Assembly: GCA_913055735.1 (NCBI GenBank) | Contig: CAJXKD010000001.1 | Span: 2,142,281-2,206,280 of the forward strand | DNA: 64,000 nt | DNA from: an uncultured Rhodospirillales bacterium | GTDB taxonomy: Bacteria > Pseudomonadota > Alphaproteobacteria > Rhodospirillales > UBA2165 | Reading direction: 5' to 3' | Shown: positions 18,370 to 26,743 of the stretch, in pieces | Position numbering within the stretch: the first letter of the stretch is position 1 | Layout of the letters: the number at the start of each line of letters is the position of its first letter | Notes under the pieces: generated by a model | Databases searched by the model: none | What the model was told of the DNA's origin: nothing | The model's input: only the letters and a program-made list of their open reading frames with translations | Translations under genes and position numbers: made by a program

Positions 18370-19313
18370 AGATCAGCCCCTTCTGGATTATCACGGTTCT
18401 TATTCTTATTGGCGGCTATCTGTTTGCCGAATGGGCCGAGAATCAGTTCCTGTTCTTTGCCGGTTATGTCGTTCTCCAATCGCTGATCATGGCGGTGGCC
18501 TGGAACATCCTTGGCGGCTTTACCGGCTACGTGAACTTCGGCAGCGCCGGGTTCTTTGCCGTCGGTGCTTATACCGCCATCGCTCTCCATCAATTCCTGG
18601 AGGCGCCGCTGATCGTACTGATCATCATCGCAGGGGTTGTCTGCGGATTGATTGGATTGGGAACCGGGTATTTGACCCTACGCCTCCGTGGCGTCTATTT
18701 CGCCATCGCGACGCTGGCCATGGCGATCGTGTTCGAATCCCTGATCACCAACTGGGAGTATGTCGGCGGATCGACGGGCGCTTACGTTATCACGCCGACC
18801 GAGGTGGCGTTCTTCGACAGCTATATTGAAATGCTGTTCGTCCTCATGCTGTTCCTTGCCCTGGTATCGGTGGCGGTCTCCCGCTATCTCAGTATTTCGC
18901 GCATTGGCCAGGGGTTGGCCGCAATCCGCGACGATGAAACGGCGGCCGAATGCATGGGCGTGCCGACGTTGCGTCTGAAATTGATCTCCACCACGGTCAT
19001 GGGCGCCATGATGGGCGTATGCGGCGCGCCGTTTCCGTTTTTCGTCACCTACATCAACCCCCTGTCGGCCTTCGATTTGCTGATTGCCGTGAATTCCATC
19101 GCCATGCCCATGATCGGCGGCACGGCTGTTTGGTTCGGCCCCGTGATCGGTGCGCTGCTGCTCGGCACGATCCAGCAGATCATCACGGTTACGGTATCCT
19201 CTGAACTTAACATCCTGATTGTCGGCGTCGTGCTCGTCCTCTTCGTCGCGCTCGCGCCGCGCGGCATTGTCGGACTGGTGCAGGACGTGATGAAGAAGAG
19301 GCGCGGGAAATGA
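18366..19313 (+). CDS. livM: LivM-type ABC permease
   Basis: 315 residues, about nine membrane segments. Family markers are NILGGFTGYVNFGSAGFFAV and the long loop VGGSTGAYVITPTEV, then RYLSISRIGQGLAAIRDDE and GTAVWFGPVIGALLLG. It pairs with the LivH-type permease. The start overlaps the livH stop and the stop overlaps the livG start, so all three are translated in a coupled chain. Confidence 0.92.
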   Translation: MKISPFWIITVLILIGGYLFAEWAENQFLFFAGYVVLQSLIMAVAWNILGGFTGYVNFGSAGFFAVGAYTAIALHQFLEAPLIVLIIIAGVVCGLIGLGTGYLTLRLRGVYFAIATLAMAIVFESLITNWEYVGGSTGAYVITPTEVAFFDSYIEMLFVLMLFLALVSVAVSRYLSISRIGQGLAAIRDDETAAECMGVPTLRLKLISTTVMGAMMGVCGAPFPFFVTYINPLSAFDLLIAVNSIAMPMIGGTAVWFGPVIGALLLGTIQQIITVTVSSELNILIVGVVLVLFVALAPRGIVGLVQDVMKKRRGK

Positions 19314-20035
19314 CGGGGCGGGTTCTCGAGGTCACCGATCTGACCAAGCGATTCGGCGGATTCGTGGCCCTCGACACGGTCAATCTGCACGTCAACGAAA
19401 ATGAACGCTTTGGTCTAATCGGCCCGAACGGGTCGGGTAAGACGACCATGATCAACTGCGTTTCGGGCGCCTTGTTCAATAACGAGGGCACGGTTGTTTT
19501 CGAGGGAGAGGACATTACGCGTATGCCCGCCTTCAAACGTGCGCAACTTGGCATCGCCCGCAGTTTTCAAATTCCCAAACCCTTCAAGTCCATGTCGGTG
19601 CTCGAGAATTTGCGCGTGCCGCTGGAATATGCCGCGTGGGGCCGTACCGGCCACCGTCATATCGACGAGCAGGCGATGGAAATTCTCGAACTCATCGGGT
19701 TTGCCGACCGGGCGCACGATAACTCCGCCGGCCTCACTCAGGTCGACATGCGCAAGCTCGAATTGGCCCGCGCACTGGCCGCCAAACCGAAGCTTCTGGT
19801 GTCGGACGAAGCGATGGCCGGTCTGTCGAGCGCCGAGGTCGATGAAATTCTCGATATCCTATTCAAACTCAACGAACGCGGTGTCGCGGTGATCATGATC
19901 GAACACATCATGCGCGCCGTCATGCGCTTCTGCGAGCGGATTGTCGTTCTCGATGCGGGCAAGAAGATTGCCGAAGGCTTGCCCGACGAGATCGTCCGAA
20001 ACCCCGATGTGGAGCGCGCGTACCTTGGCGAATAG
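19310..20035 (+). CDS. livG: LivG-type ABC ATPase
   Basis: 241 residues. Walker A is GPNGSGKTT and Walker B ends in LLVSDEAMAGLS. The signature region reads LTQVDMRKLELARAL rather than LSxGQxxxLEIARAL; this degenerate form is found in one well-populated LivG subgroup, so it need not mean loss of function. The conserved His of the H-loop is in MIMIEHIMRAVM. It energises uptake through LivHM. It overlaps both neighbours. Confidence 0.9.
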   Translation: MTGRVLEVTDLTKRFGGFVALDTVNLHVNENERFGLIGPNGSGKTTMINCVSGALFNNEGTVVFEGEDITRMPAFKRAQLGIARSFQIPKPFKSMSVLENLRVPLEYAAWGRTGHRHIDEQAMEILELIGFADRAHDNSAGLTQVDMRKLELARALAAKPKLLVSDEAMAGLSSAEVDEILDILFKLNERGVAVIMIEHIMRAVMRFCERIVVLDAGKKIAEGLPDEIVRNPDVERAYLGE

Positions 20036-20756
20036 TCTCACCATCCGGAATGTCGAAGCCGGCTACGGGTCGGTGCGGGTGCTGTATGGCGTTTCCATGG
20101 ACGTCAACGACGGCGAAACCGTCGTGTTGCTGGGCTCCAACGGCAACGGCAAAAGCACGTTGATCAAATGCATCACGGGCATCGTGCAGCCGAGTGGCGG
20201 CGAAATCCTCCTGAGCGTTGACGGACAACAGGTGAACCTGATCGGCAAGTCGCCGGAAGAGATCGTCGATCTGGGTATCGCCCTGGTACCCGAAGGGCGG
20301 CGCTTGTTCCCCGCCCTGTCGGTGGAAGAAAACCTGATGCTCGGCGCCTACCGCAAGGCGGCGCGGGCCCGCATCGAAGAGAACCTGGAGTTCGTCTACA
20401 CCGCCTTTCCGCGGCTACGCGAACGCGCTGGTCAGCTTGCCGGTTCCATGAGCGGCGGCGAGCAGCAGATGGTGGCGGTCGCGCGTGCCTTGATGTCCGA
20501 ACCGCGCGTGCTGTTGGTAGATGAGCCGTCCGTGGGGTTGGCGCCGATCCTGGTCAGCCGCATGATCGCTAAGATCAAGGAGCTCAAGGACGAGCGTAAT
20601 CTGACGGTGCTGATGGCGGAGCAAAACTTCAACCAGGCGATCAAAATCGCCGACCGTGGTTACATCATCGTGCACGGTCATATCGAGTTCGAAGGCGAAA
20701 GCGCCGATGCGCTCCGCAACAACGAAATGATCCGGGAATATTATCTCGGCGCTTAA
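20025..20756 (+). CDS. livF: LivF-type ABC ATPase
   Basis: 243 residues from a TTG start that gives MANSLTIRNVEAGYGSVRVL, the expected N terminus. A GGAGCG lies 8 bases before it, and the gene overlaps the livG end by 11 bases. Walker A is GSNGNGKST, the signature SMSGGEQQM, and Walker B VLLVDEPSVGLAP. It completes the importer. Its TAA stop shares the four bases TTAA with the stop of the opposite VOC gene. Confidence 0.92.
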   Translation: MANSLTIRNVEAGYGSVRVLYGVSMDVNDGETVVLLGSNGNGKSTLIKCITGIVQPSGGEILLSVDGQQVNLIGKSPEEIVDLGIALVPEGRRLFPALSVEENLMLGAYRKAARARIEENLEFVYTAFPRLRERAGQLAGSMSGGEQQMVAVARALMSEPRVLLVDEPSVGLAPILVSRMIAKIKELKDERNLTVLMAEQNFNQAIKIADRGYIIVHGHIEFEGESADALRNNEMIREYYLGA

Positions 20757-21190
20757 GCGGCTTTCGCGCCTTCTTTGGCCAATCCGTAATAATTGATTTC
20801 GATCGTGACGTTGTTCGGATCTTCCAGGAACATCTGACGCAAATCCAACTCCGGGATTTCCCGTTCACGGAACGAAATACCCATCTTCTCGAGCTTCTGT
20901 TTCATCTCGTCGGCCTTGCTGGCGCGGAACGCCAAATGATCGACCGCGCCCGATCCCTCGAGCTTGTCGGTATCGACGTCGCCGAGATACTCGATAAGGC
21001 CGCTCGGATCGTTCTCGTCGATGCCGATCAGATGGATAACCGGGCGATCGCCGATATAGAGCCAATAGCCCGGGAAATTGAGCGGTGGACGGGCGCCGTT
21101 CTTGAGGCCGAGTACCCGCTCATAGAAGTCCTTGGTTTCATCCAGCTTTGTCGTGCGGATCGAATAGTGATCCATCTGATCCAAAGGCAT
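20753..21190 (-). CDS. VOC-fold (glyoxalase/bleomycin resistance/dioxygenase) protein
   Basis: 145 residues from the ATG giving MPLDQMDHYSIRTT; the frame continues upstream but overlaps the cupin gene and is not protein-like. Two beta-alpha-beta-beta-beta halves can be seen with the usual metal ligands: His in MDHYSIRT, His in PVIHLIG, His in AVDHLAFRA and Glu in NNVTIEINYYG. The family covers glyoxalases, extradiol dioxygenases and epimerases. It is preceded closely by the cupin gene. Its stop overlaps the livF stop head to head. Confidence 0.9.
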   Translation of the reverse strand: MPLDQMDHYSIRTTKLDETKDFYERVLGLKNGARPPLNFPGYWLYIGDRPVIHLIGIDENDPSGLIEYLGDVDTDKLEGSGAVDHLAFRASKADEMKQKLEKMGISFREREIPELDLRQMFLEDPNNVTIEINYYGLAKEGAKAA

Positions 21191-21204
21191 CTTATCTTCT
21201 CCAC

Positions 21205-21729
21205 TCAATCTGCTAGTTCGACAATGTTGCCGTCGGCGTCGAGTTTGAGGCCCGACCTCTCGGCTTCGTCGAGCACCTTTTTGGCCCAGGTGACCTTGCC
21301 GGAATTGCTGCCACCCAGGATCGCCATCATGAACGCGTGTTCGTCGCTTATATTGCGGAAGCCGCGCATGACGCCGGGGGGAACCGAGATCACGTCGAAC
21401 GGGCCAAGCTCGATCTCTTCGCCGTCTTCGCCCCATAGAATCTTCCACCGCCCGGTCATCGGGACGAACACTTCGACGGTCGGATGATCGTGCAGGGCGG
21501 CGCCTTTGCCGGGCTCCGCACCGATATAGGTCAGATTGAAATCCTGTGCGTCCGTGATTGCCGGATTCAGCGACGGGTCCTCGGTGACCCCATGGCCGAT
21601 GACATTGTAGATGTCGCGCATATGCTCCGGCAGGCGCGTGTCGACGAAGGCCTGCGGGCTGGGCGTGAGTTCCTTGAACCGGGCGATACGCTCGTTGATG
21701 GGATCTGTGGGCGCTGACGAATCGGGCAT
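21205..21729 (-). CDS. Cupin-domain protein
   Basis: 174 residues from the ATG giving MPDSSAPTDPINERI, with GGGAGG 5 bases before it; an ATG 36 bases further out is less well placed. The cupin barrel shows motif 1 as HDHPTVEVFVPMTGRWKILW, and motif 2 as PFDVISVPPGVMRGFRN. The metal set HxH plus Glu is present in motif 1, but motif 2 lacks the usual final His. It could be a small dioxygenase or an isomerase. It is probably cotranscribed with the VOC gene, 14 bases downstream. Confidence 0.88.
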   Translation of the reverse strand: MPDSSAPTDPINERIARFKELTPSPQAFVDTRLPEHMRDIYNVIGHGVTEDPSLNPAITDAQDFNLTYIGAEPGKGAALHDHPTVEVFVPMTGRWKILWGEDGEEIELGPFDVISVPPGVMRGFRNISDEHAFMMAILGGSNSGKVTWAKKVLDEAERSGLKLDADGNIVELAD

Positions 21730-21816
21730 TTTTGCCTCCCAATATGCTTCTTTCCCATCAATCATAACTCTGAATTATGGCCCGGCAAGCAGCCAAGGCG
21801 CATTGATTTGTATCAA

Positions 21817-21850
21817 AAAGAAATAGGGCGGCCAGTTGCCCGGCCGCCCT
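21817..21850 (-). terminator. Rho-independent terminator after dctP
   Basis: A perfect 9-bp stem (AGGGCGGCC pairing with GGCCGCCCT) with an 8-base loop. On the minus strand it is followed by ATTTCTTTTTGATA. It lies 26 bases after the stop of the TRAP binding-protein gene and ends that operon. Confidence 0.85.
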
Positions 21851-21875
21851 GCGGAAATCTGCGAAATCCTGGGTC

Positions 21876-22967
21876 TTAGTTGATCGGGTAGTCGATCGGG
21901 AACTTGTGACCCGTTTCTTCGGATTTCTTGATGTAGGCCTTCATGATCGTGGGCATGTCGATGCCCTTTTTCTCTTTCACGAATTGAGCGCGCTCGTTCG
22001 GCCAATCCTTGAGCTGGAGGGCCCAAAGGCGCTTGGCTTCGGCGTCGATCCGTTTGATCTTGGTGCCTGCCTTTTCGAGCTGCTCAAGACCCCATTCATG
22101 GTCCCGCTGCGCCGCTGCAAAGGTAACTTCCTCGGTGTCACGGGCGACTTCGTCGATGATCTTCACGACTTCCGGCGGAAGCTTTTTGCGAGCGTCGAGG
22201 TTCATGGTCAGAGAGTTCTGCACGATGGCGCCGAAATCGGTGATCGTATAGACCGGGGTCTTCACCGTTTCATGCAGCTTCAGTTTGAAGTCGGTGTCGG
22301 GGAACAGGACGATGCCTTCGCCGACGCCGGTCTGCATCTGCTGAGCGGCCTTGGGGATCGCCGTGCGCACCGGCACACCACCCTTGACCCACGGCAGGTT
22401 CGGGCCCGCGGCCAGGATCTTGCGGCCTTTCAGGTCCTCAAACTTCTCCCAGTCAAAGCCGGTGAACAGACCGTAGTTGTTGAAGCTGGAGATACCGATC
22501 AGCTTCTGGTTATAGCGCCCCTCGTAATCCTTATAGAGCTCGGGATATTCGTCGACCATGGCGCGCATCACGTGACCGTTGGTGATGGCGTTGGGAATGC
22601 CGAACGGGACGTAATAGGTCAGGTTCATCGCCATGGCTTTGTCGTCGTCGAAGCAGACGCACCAGCCGCCGATGTCGAGGCGTCCGTCCTGCACGCCTTC
22701 CAGCGTGTCGAACACGTTCACCACCGTACCGGTGTAGTGTTCACGGAAATTCAGTTCGTATTTGGTTTCGGCCTTCACCCGCTTTTCGACGGCGGGCACG
22801 AAGTGTTTGGTCATTTGGGTCACGTATTGGATGTTCGGGGCATGGCCCGAACCGATCCGCAAGGTGATCTTATTGCCTTTGATGGACGCGGCATCGACCG
22901 CGCCGCCCACGGCAAGGATTGCCGCTGCCGCGATACCCGCGGCTAGTTTGGTTTTTAGATTTTTCAC
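21876..22967 (-). CDS. dctP: DctP-family periplasmic binding protein of a TRAP transporter
   Basis: 363 residues. The signal peptide KTKLAAGIAAAAILAVGGAV ends near DAA. The mature part starts KITLRIGSGHAPNIQYVTQM, typical of DctP-type receptors. A central LKGRKILAAGPNLPWVKGG corresponds to the loop with the substrate carboxylate-binding region. It hands a solute, most often a carboxylate, to the DctQM permease. It is the last gene of the dctQ-dctM-dctP operon, 151 bases after dctM, and a terminator follows. Confidence 0.93.
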   Translation of the reverse strand: MKNLKTKLAAGIAAAAILAVGGAVDAASIKGNKITLRIGSGHAPNIQYVTQMTKHFVPAVEKRVKAETKYELNFREHYTGTVVNVFDTLEGVQDGRLDIGGWCVCFDDDKAMAMNLTYYVPFGIPNAITNGHVMRAMVDEYPELYKDYEGRYNQKLIGISSFNNYGLFTGFDWEKFEDLKGRKILAAGPNLPWVKGGVPVRTAIPKAAQQMQTGVGEGIVLFPDTDFKLKLHETVKTPVYTITDFGAIVQNSLTMNLDARKKLPPEVVKIIDEVARDTEEVTFAAAQRDHEWGLEQLEKAGTKIKRIDAEAKRLWALQLKDWPNERAQFVKEKKGIDMPTIMKAYIKKSEETGHKFPIDYPIN

Positions 22968-23118
22968 CGTCTATACCTCCCAGACTGTGAGTGGAAAAAT
23001 GGCCTCCTGGTGCGTTTTTCTGCACCAACTACTTATGAACACACTTATACAAGACTAAGCTGATACAGCCAACTCCCGATGGGATTTTTCCCTTATTTTC
23101 GCCAATTTGTTACCGTCC

Positions 23119-24459
23119 TCATATCATTTTTGAGGGCAGCCAGGTGGCGATTTCCGGCATCCACCAGATACACAGCATAACGATCAGCATCAGAATCCAG
23201 TAGGGGACGGAGCCCTTGAAAATCTCCGCCAGCGTGACCGACGCGTCCTCCACCGTGCCTTTGACCGTATAGACCAAGAGGCCGAAAGGCGGGGTCAGCA
23301 GGCCGGCCTCGATGGCAAGAATGCCGAAGATGCCGAAGGCGATGGGATCGAAGAACGGTTCCGTCAGCGGCGCAAAGATCGGCACCGTGATCAGGATGAT
23401 CGAGATGGAATCGAGGATCATACCGAGGACCAGCCAGATGCCAATGATGACGAGTATGATTCCGACGTTGCCGAGATTATAGGCCTCGAAGGTTTCCTTG
23501 ATCAGCTCGGACATGCCCGCCGCTTCCATGAACTTGGCATACATGGCGGCGGTCAACAGAAGGAACATGACCGGTGCGGCGGCCTTGCCCGAATCGACGA
23601 TGGCGGCGGCCAGCTGCCGGCCACGCAGGCCCTTCATAAAGGCAATAACCATGGCGCATGCGGCGCCCACGCCCCCGGCCTCGGTGGGGGTGAACAAGCC
23701 GCCCCAAATACCGCCCAGGACCACGAGGATCAGGATGGCAATGCCCAAGCCGCTCGCCAACTCCTCGCGCGTCATCTTGGTATCGTCGGCGCCTTCCGGC
23801 AGCAGCGGTGCCATCTCGGGTTTCGCTCTGGCAACGATGGTGATCATGATCATGAACAGAAGCGCCAGGATCAGGCCGGGAATGGCGCCCGCGATGAACA
23901 GCTGGGCAATGGATTTTTCGGTGACGATGCCCCACACGATCAACAGGACGCTCGGCGGTATGATCATGCCGAGACAGGCGCTGCCGGCGACGGAGCCCAG
24001 AGCAAAGGTCTTGTTGTATCCGAAGTGCCGCATCTGCGGATAGGCGATCCGGCTGAAGGTCGCGGCGGCGGCGATGCTGACACCCGTGACCGCGGCAAAC
24101 ACCGCGTTGCCGGCGACGGTGGCGACCGCGAGGCGGCCGGGGATGGCTTTCAGGGCGTGGTTGATCAGGTTATAGAGATCGCGCGCCGATCCCGATTTAT
24201 TGACGAAATCCCCCAGCAACATGAAAAGCGGGATGGCCGCGAACACCTCGCTTCGCAGATATTCATAGGCAACGCTGCCGGTCCCTCGCAGCGCGATATT
24301 CAGGCCGATATCCCAGTCGCCGTCGATGCCGCCGAACAGGATGACGTTGCCGAGGAACGCGGTGATGCCGAACGCGAACCCAATGTGAATGCCGATCAGA
24401 ATGCCGATGAACATCAGCACCAACATTCCGATCAGAACGGTATTTTGATCTAATTCCAT
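23119..24459 (-). CDS. dctM: DctM-family large TRAP permease
   Basis: 446 residues, at least eleven membrane segments. Recognisable parts are FAAIPLFMLLGDFVNKSGSA, the segment GSVAGSACLGMIIPPSVLLI, LFTPTEAGGVGAACAM and EAGLLTPPFGLLVYTVKGT. These are the conserved elements of the sodium-coupled elevator subunit. It follows dctQ by 60 bases. Substrate unknown. Confidence 0.94.
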   Translation of the reverse strand: MELDQNTVLIGMLVLMFIGILIGIHIGFAFGITAFLGNVILFGGIDGDWDIGLNIALRGTGSVAYEYLRSEVFAAIPLFMLLGDFVNKSGSARDLYNLINHALKAIPGRLAVATVAGNAVFAAVTGVSIAAAATFSRIAYPQMRHFGYNKTFALGSVAGSACLGMIIPPSVLLIVWGIVTEKSIAQLFIAGAIPGLILALLFMIMITIVARAKPEMAPLLPEGADDTKMTREELASGLGIAILILVVLGGIWGGLFTPTEAGGVGAACAMVIAFMKGLRGRQLAAAIVDSGKAAAPVMFLLLTAAMYAKFMEAAGMSELIKETFEAYNLGNVGIILVIIGIWLVLGMILDSISIILITVPIFAPLTEPFFDPIAFGIFGILAIEAGLLTPPFGLLVYTVKGTVEDASVTLAEIFKGSVPYWILMLIVMLCIWWMPEIATWLPSKMI

Positions 24460-24519
24460 GGTGTCACTCCGCTGCGTTCCGAGACCTGCCCTTATGCAGA
24501 TTTGTTATCCGGTGGGCGG

Positions 24520-25047
24520 TCAGTCGTCGGCCAGCAGCTGAGGCCGGCGCAAGGATTGATAGGCGAGGTAAGAACAGACGATGACCCCGACGGCGCCGAC
24601 AAAAACGACCAGGGTACGGATGGGATAGACGGGAATAGTGATGATCCCGGACCCCTCGGCTTCGCGTATGGCCCAGGCTTCGATCATGTTCGGCCAGCTG
24701 CCATAGGCGATCACCAGGAAGAGAAGTGCGGCCAGAATATAGGAGCCCGAATCGATCAGACTACGGCCCCGCAAGCCTGCCTTCTGGTAGACGAAGGTGG
24801 TTCTCAGCGAATTCCGGTTGAAGATGGATAGCGGCAGCTGAAGAAACAAAATGGAGAGCACCGAGTTCGAGACGACCTCGTTCGTCCCGTAGACCGGCGT
24901 TCCAAACGCCTCGCGGCCGATGACGTCGCACAAAATGAGAATAGCGATCGCCAGCAGCCATGCAGCCGACAAGATGTTCAGGAATTTACAGAAGGTGCCG
25001 ATGACCGTATCGATTGGCGACACCGGAACCGAGGCTCCGTCGTTCAT
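24520..25047 (-). CDS. dctQ: DctQ-family small TRAP permease
   Basis: 175 residues with four membrane helices: ILSAAWLLAIAILILCDVIG, VVSNSVLSILFLQLPLSIF, SGSYILAALLFLVIAYG and TLVVFVGAVGVIVCSYLAYQ. The Arg/Asn-rich loop between helices 2 and 3 and the GREAFG after helix 1 are typical. It is the first gene of the TRAP operon. Confidence 0.9.
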   Translation of the reverse strand: MNDGASVPVSPIDTVIGTFCKFLNILSAAWLLAIAILILCDVIGREAFGTPVYGTNEVVSNSVLSILFLQLPLSIFNRNSLRTTFVYQKAGLRGRSLIDSGSYILAALLFLVIAYGSWPNMIEAWAIREAEGSGIITIPVYPIRTLVVFVGAVGVIVCSYLAYQSLRRPQLLADD

Positions 25048-25203
25048 GCTTCCAGACTTCCCTGTTTAATTGCCGTATTTTTATTGTTGGTACCGTCGCA
25101 CGGCGGGTTTGCGATGGCAACCCACTCTTTTATAAGAGTTGGGTAATTTGACGAAAAAATGAATGTGCGGCCCGCCCCCGCAGGTAGGTAGCACCACGAG
25201 CGG

Positions 25204-25512
25204 TTAGTTGTTCCCCATGCCGGGGGTGCCGTCCATGATGACGTTTTCGACTTCGCCCGACCCGTCACGGCGATGGGCCGCCGCGGCTTGATATTCCTCG
25301 GATTCGAAGCAGGCGATAGCGTCTTCCATGGTCGGGAACTCGATTACCACGAAGCGCTCGAAGTATTCCGGCCCTTCCATGATCTGGTACTTGCCGCCGC
25401 GCGACAGGGCCTTGCCGCCGTATTTCTTGAGGATATCGGGAACCAGGTCCGTGTATTTCCGGTAGTTCTCGGGATTGTTGATCTTCGATCGGGCGACCCA
25501 ATATGCGGGCAT
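25204..25512 (-). CDS. DUF1330 family protein
   Basis: 102 residues: PAYWVARSKINNPENYRKY at the start and MEGPEYFERFVVIEFPTMED, then FESEEYQAAAAHRRDGS, the markers of DUF1330. The fold is a ferredoxin-like dimer of the ABM type. Function is not established. A GGAGGAG ribosome-binding site precedes the ATG. It is the last gene in a minus-strand series and lies 51 bases after the GST gene. Confidence 0.92.
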   Translation of the reverse strand: MPAYWVARSKINNPENYRKYTDLVPDILKKYGGKALSRGGKYQIMEGPEYFERFVVIEFPTMEDAIACFESEEYQAAAAHRRDGSGEVENVIMDGTPGMGNN

Positions 25513-25563
25513 GTCGTTTCTCCTCCTGTGGGTGATGGCTTTTGATTTTATTCCGGGATTGGC

Positions 25564-26196
25564 CTATTCCGGAATTGGTAAGGGCTGGTCGTTCTCGGGC
25601 ACGTTCCAGGCGCGTTGCACCGCCGGCCGGTCGAGCATGGTCATGTACCAGCGCTTGACGTTGGGATAGTCATTGAGATCGATGGTTTGCCAGTTATGGC
25701 GCGCGGCCCAGGGCCACATGGCCATATCTACGATGGTGTAATCACCGACGATATAGTCCTTGCCTTCCAACTGGGTGTTCAGGACGTTGTAGAGCCGCTT
25801 GCCTTCATTGAGGTAGCGCTCCTCGGCGTAGTCCGACTTCCCCTTGTTGTAATGGGTGAAGTGATGCACCTGGCCCAGCATCGGGCCCGGTCCGCCCATC
25901 TGCCACATCAGCCATTCCATCATCTTCCATTTGCCGATGGGATCGGTGAGGGCGAACTTGCCGGTTTTCTCGGCGAGATACAGCAGGATCGCGCCGGACT
26001 CGAAAATGGACAGGTTGTTGTCCGTATCGACGATGGCGGGGATGCGGTTGTTGGGGCTAACTTTCAGGAATTCGGGGGCGTGCTGTTCGCCCTTGCCGAT
26101 GTTGATCGGGTGGACTGTATAGTCGAGACCCGTTTCCTCGAGCATGATGGCCACCTTGCGGCCATTGGGGGTGAACCAAGTATAAAATTCGATCAT
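25564..26196 (-). CDS. Glutathione S-transferase (YfcG/Ure2-like)
   Basis: 210 residues. The thioredoxin-like N-terminal domain has FYTWFTPNGRKVAIMLEETG and SPNNRIPAIVDTD (cis-Pro and glutathione-binding loop), then ESGAILLYLAEKTGKF. The C-terminal helical domain follows from about residue 90. The TPNGRK motif with Asn in the active-site region is characteristic of the Nu/YfcG class, which often acts as a disulfide reductase. It may detoxify an electrophile in the neighbouring catabolic pathway. Confidence 0.92.
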   Translation of the reverse strand: MIEFYTWFTPNGRKVAIMLEETGLDYTVHPINIGKGEQHAPEFLKVSPNNRIPAIVDTDNNLSIFESGAILLYLAEKTGKFALTDPIGKWKMMEWLMWQMGGPGPMLGQVHHFTHYNKGKSDYAEERYLNEGKRLYNVLNTQLEGKDYIVGDYTIVDMAMWPWAARHNWQTIDLNDYPNVKRWYMTMLDRPAVQRAWNVPENDQPLPIPE

Positions 26197-26320
26197 CTCT
26201 ATTGCTTCTTCCTTGGTGAACGCGTCTTCTCAAAATGGAGACCGGAGGCTAGCGAAACCCCTCCGCCTGTTCAATGCACGTACGCTCCAGTGCGTGGAAG
26301 GGTTGGCGGAACGGTGGAAT

Positions 26321-26719
26321 TTATCCGTCGATCACCGCGGTTGCTTCGATTTCGACCAGCCAGTCGGGATGCACCAGGCGGGAGACCTCGACCGTGGTCG
26401 AGACCGGTTTGGCGTTGCCGAAGAATTTGATCAATACCGGTGCGCCCTCCGCGATATAGCTGTCGATATTCGTCGTGTAGGTGGTGATGCGTACGACGTC
26501 GGACCGTTCCGCGCCCGCGGCAGCCAGCGCGTTCTCTATATTGGCCAGTACCTGGCCAACCTGCGCCGCCATATCGTCCTTGCCGACCAACTCGCACTCG
26601 GTGGTCCAAGGCACGATCCCAGCCACGTGGACTTGGGTGCCGCCCGCCTTGATCACCTGGGTATAGATGCCGCGATTGGGTTTGTAGACGGTATCCGGGT
26701 TGAAGCGTTGGATGGCCAT
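26321..26719 (-). CDS. RidA/YjgF-family protein
   Basis: 132 residues. The conserved parts are HVAGIVPWTTECELVG, DMAAQVGQVLANIENALAAAGA and VVRITTYTTNI. The Arg usual in the RidA deaminase site (in IRKVFDR-like ends) is not obvious near the C terminus, which reads LVEIEATAVIDG, so this may be one of the non-RidA subfamilies. Typical work is hydrolysis of enamines/imines or reactive aminoacrylates in amine and amide breakdown. GGGAGG precedes the ATG. Confidence 0.9.
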   Translation of the reverse strand: MAIQRFNPDTVYKPNRGIYTQVIKAGGTQVHVAGIVPWTTECELVGKDDMAAQVGQVLANIENALAAAGAERSDVVRITTYTTNIDSYIAEGAPVLIKFFGNAKPVSTTVEVSRLVHPDWLVEIEATAVIDG

Positions 26720-26743
26720 GTTGGTCCTCCCTTCTATGTGCTT

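Noticed and set aside
20753..21742. A 329-residue VOC fusion protein
   Set aside because: The upstream two-thirds of that frame overlaps the cupin gene and reads as Arg-rich noise; the VOC domain has its own start at 21190.
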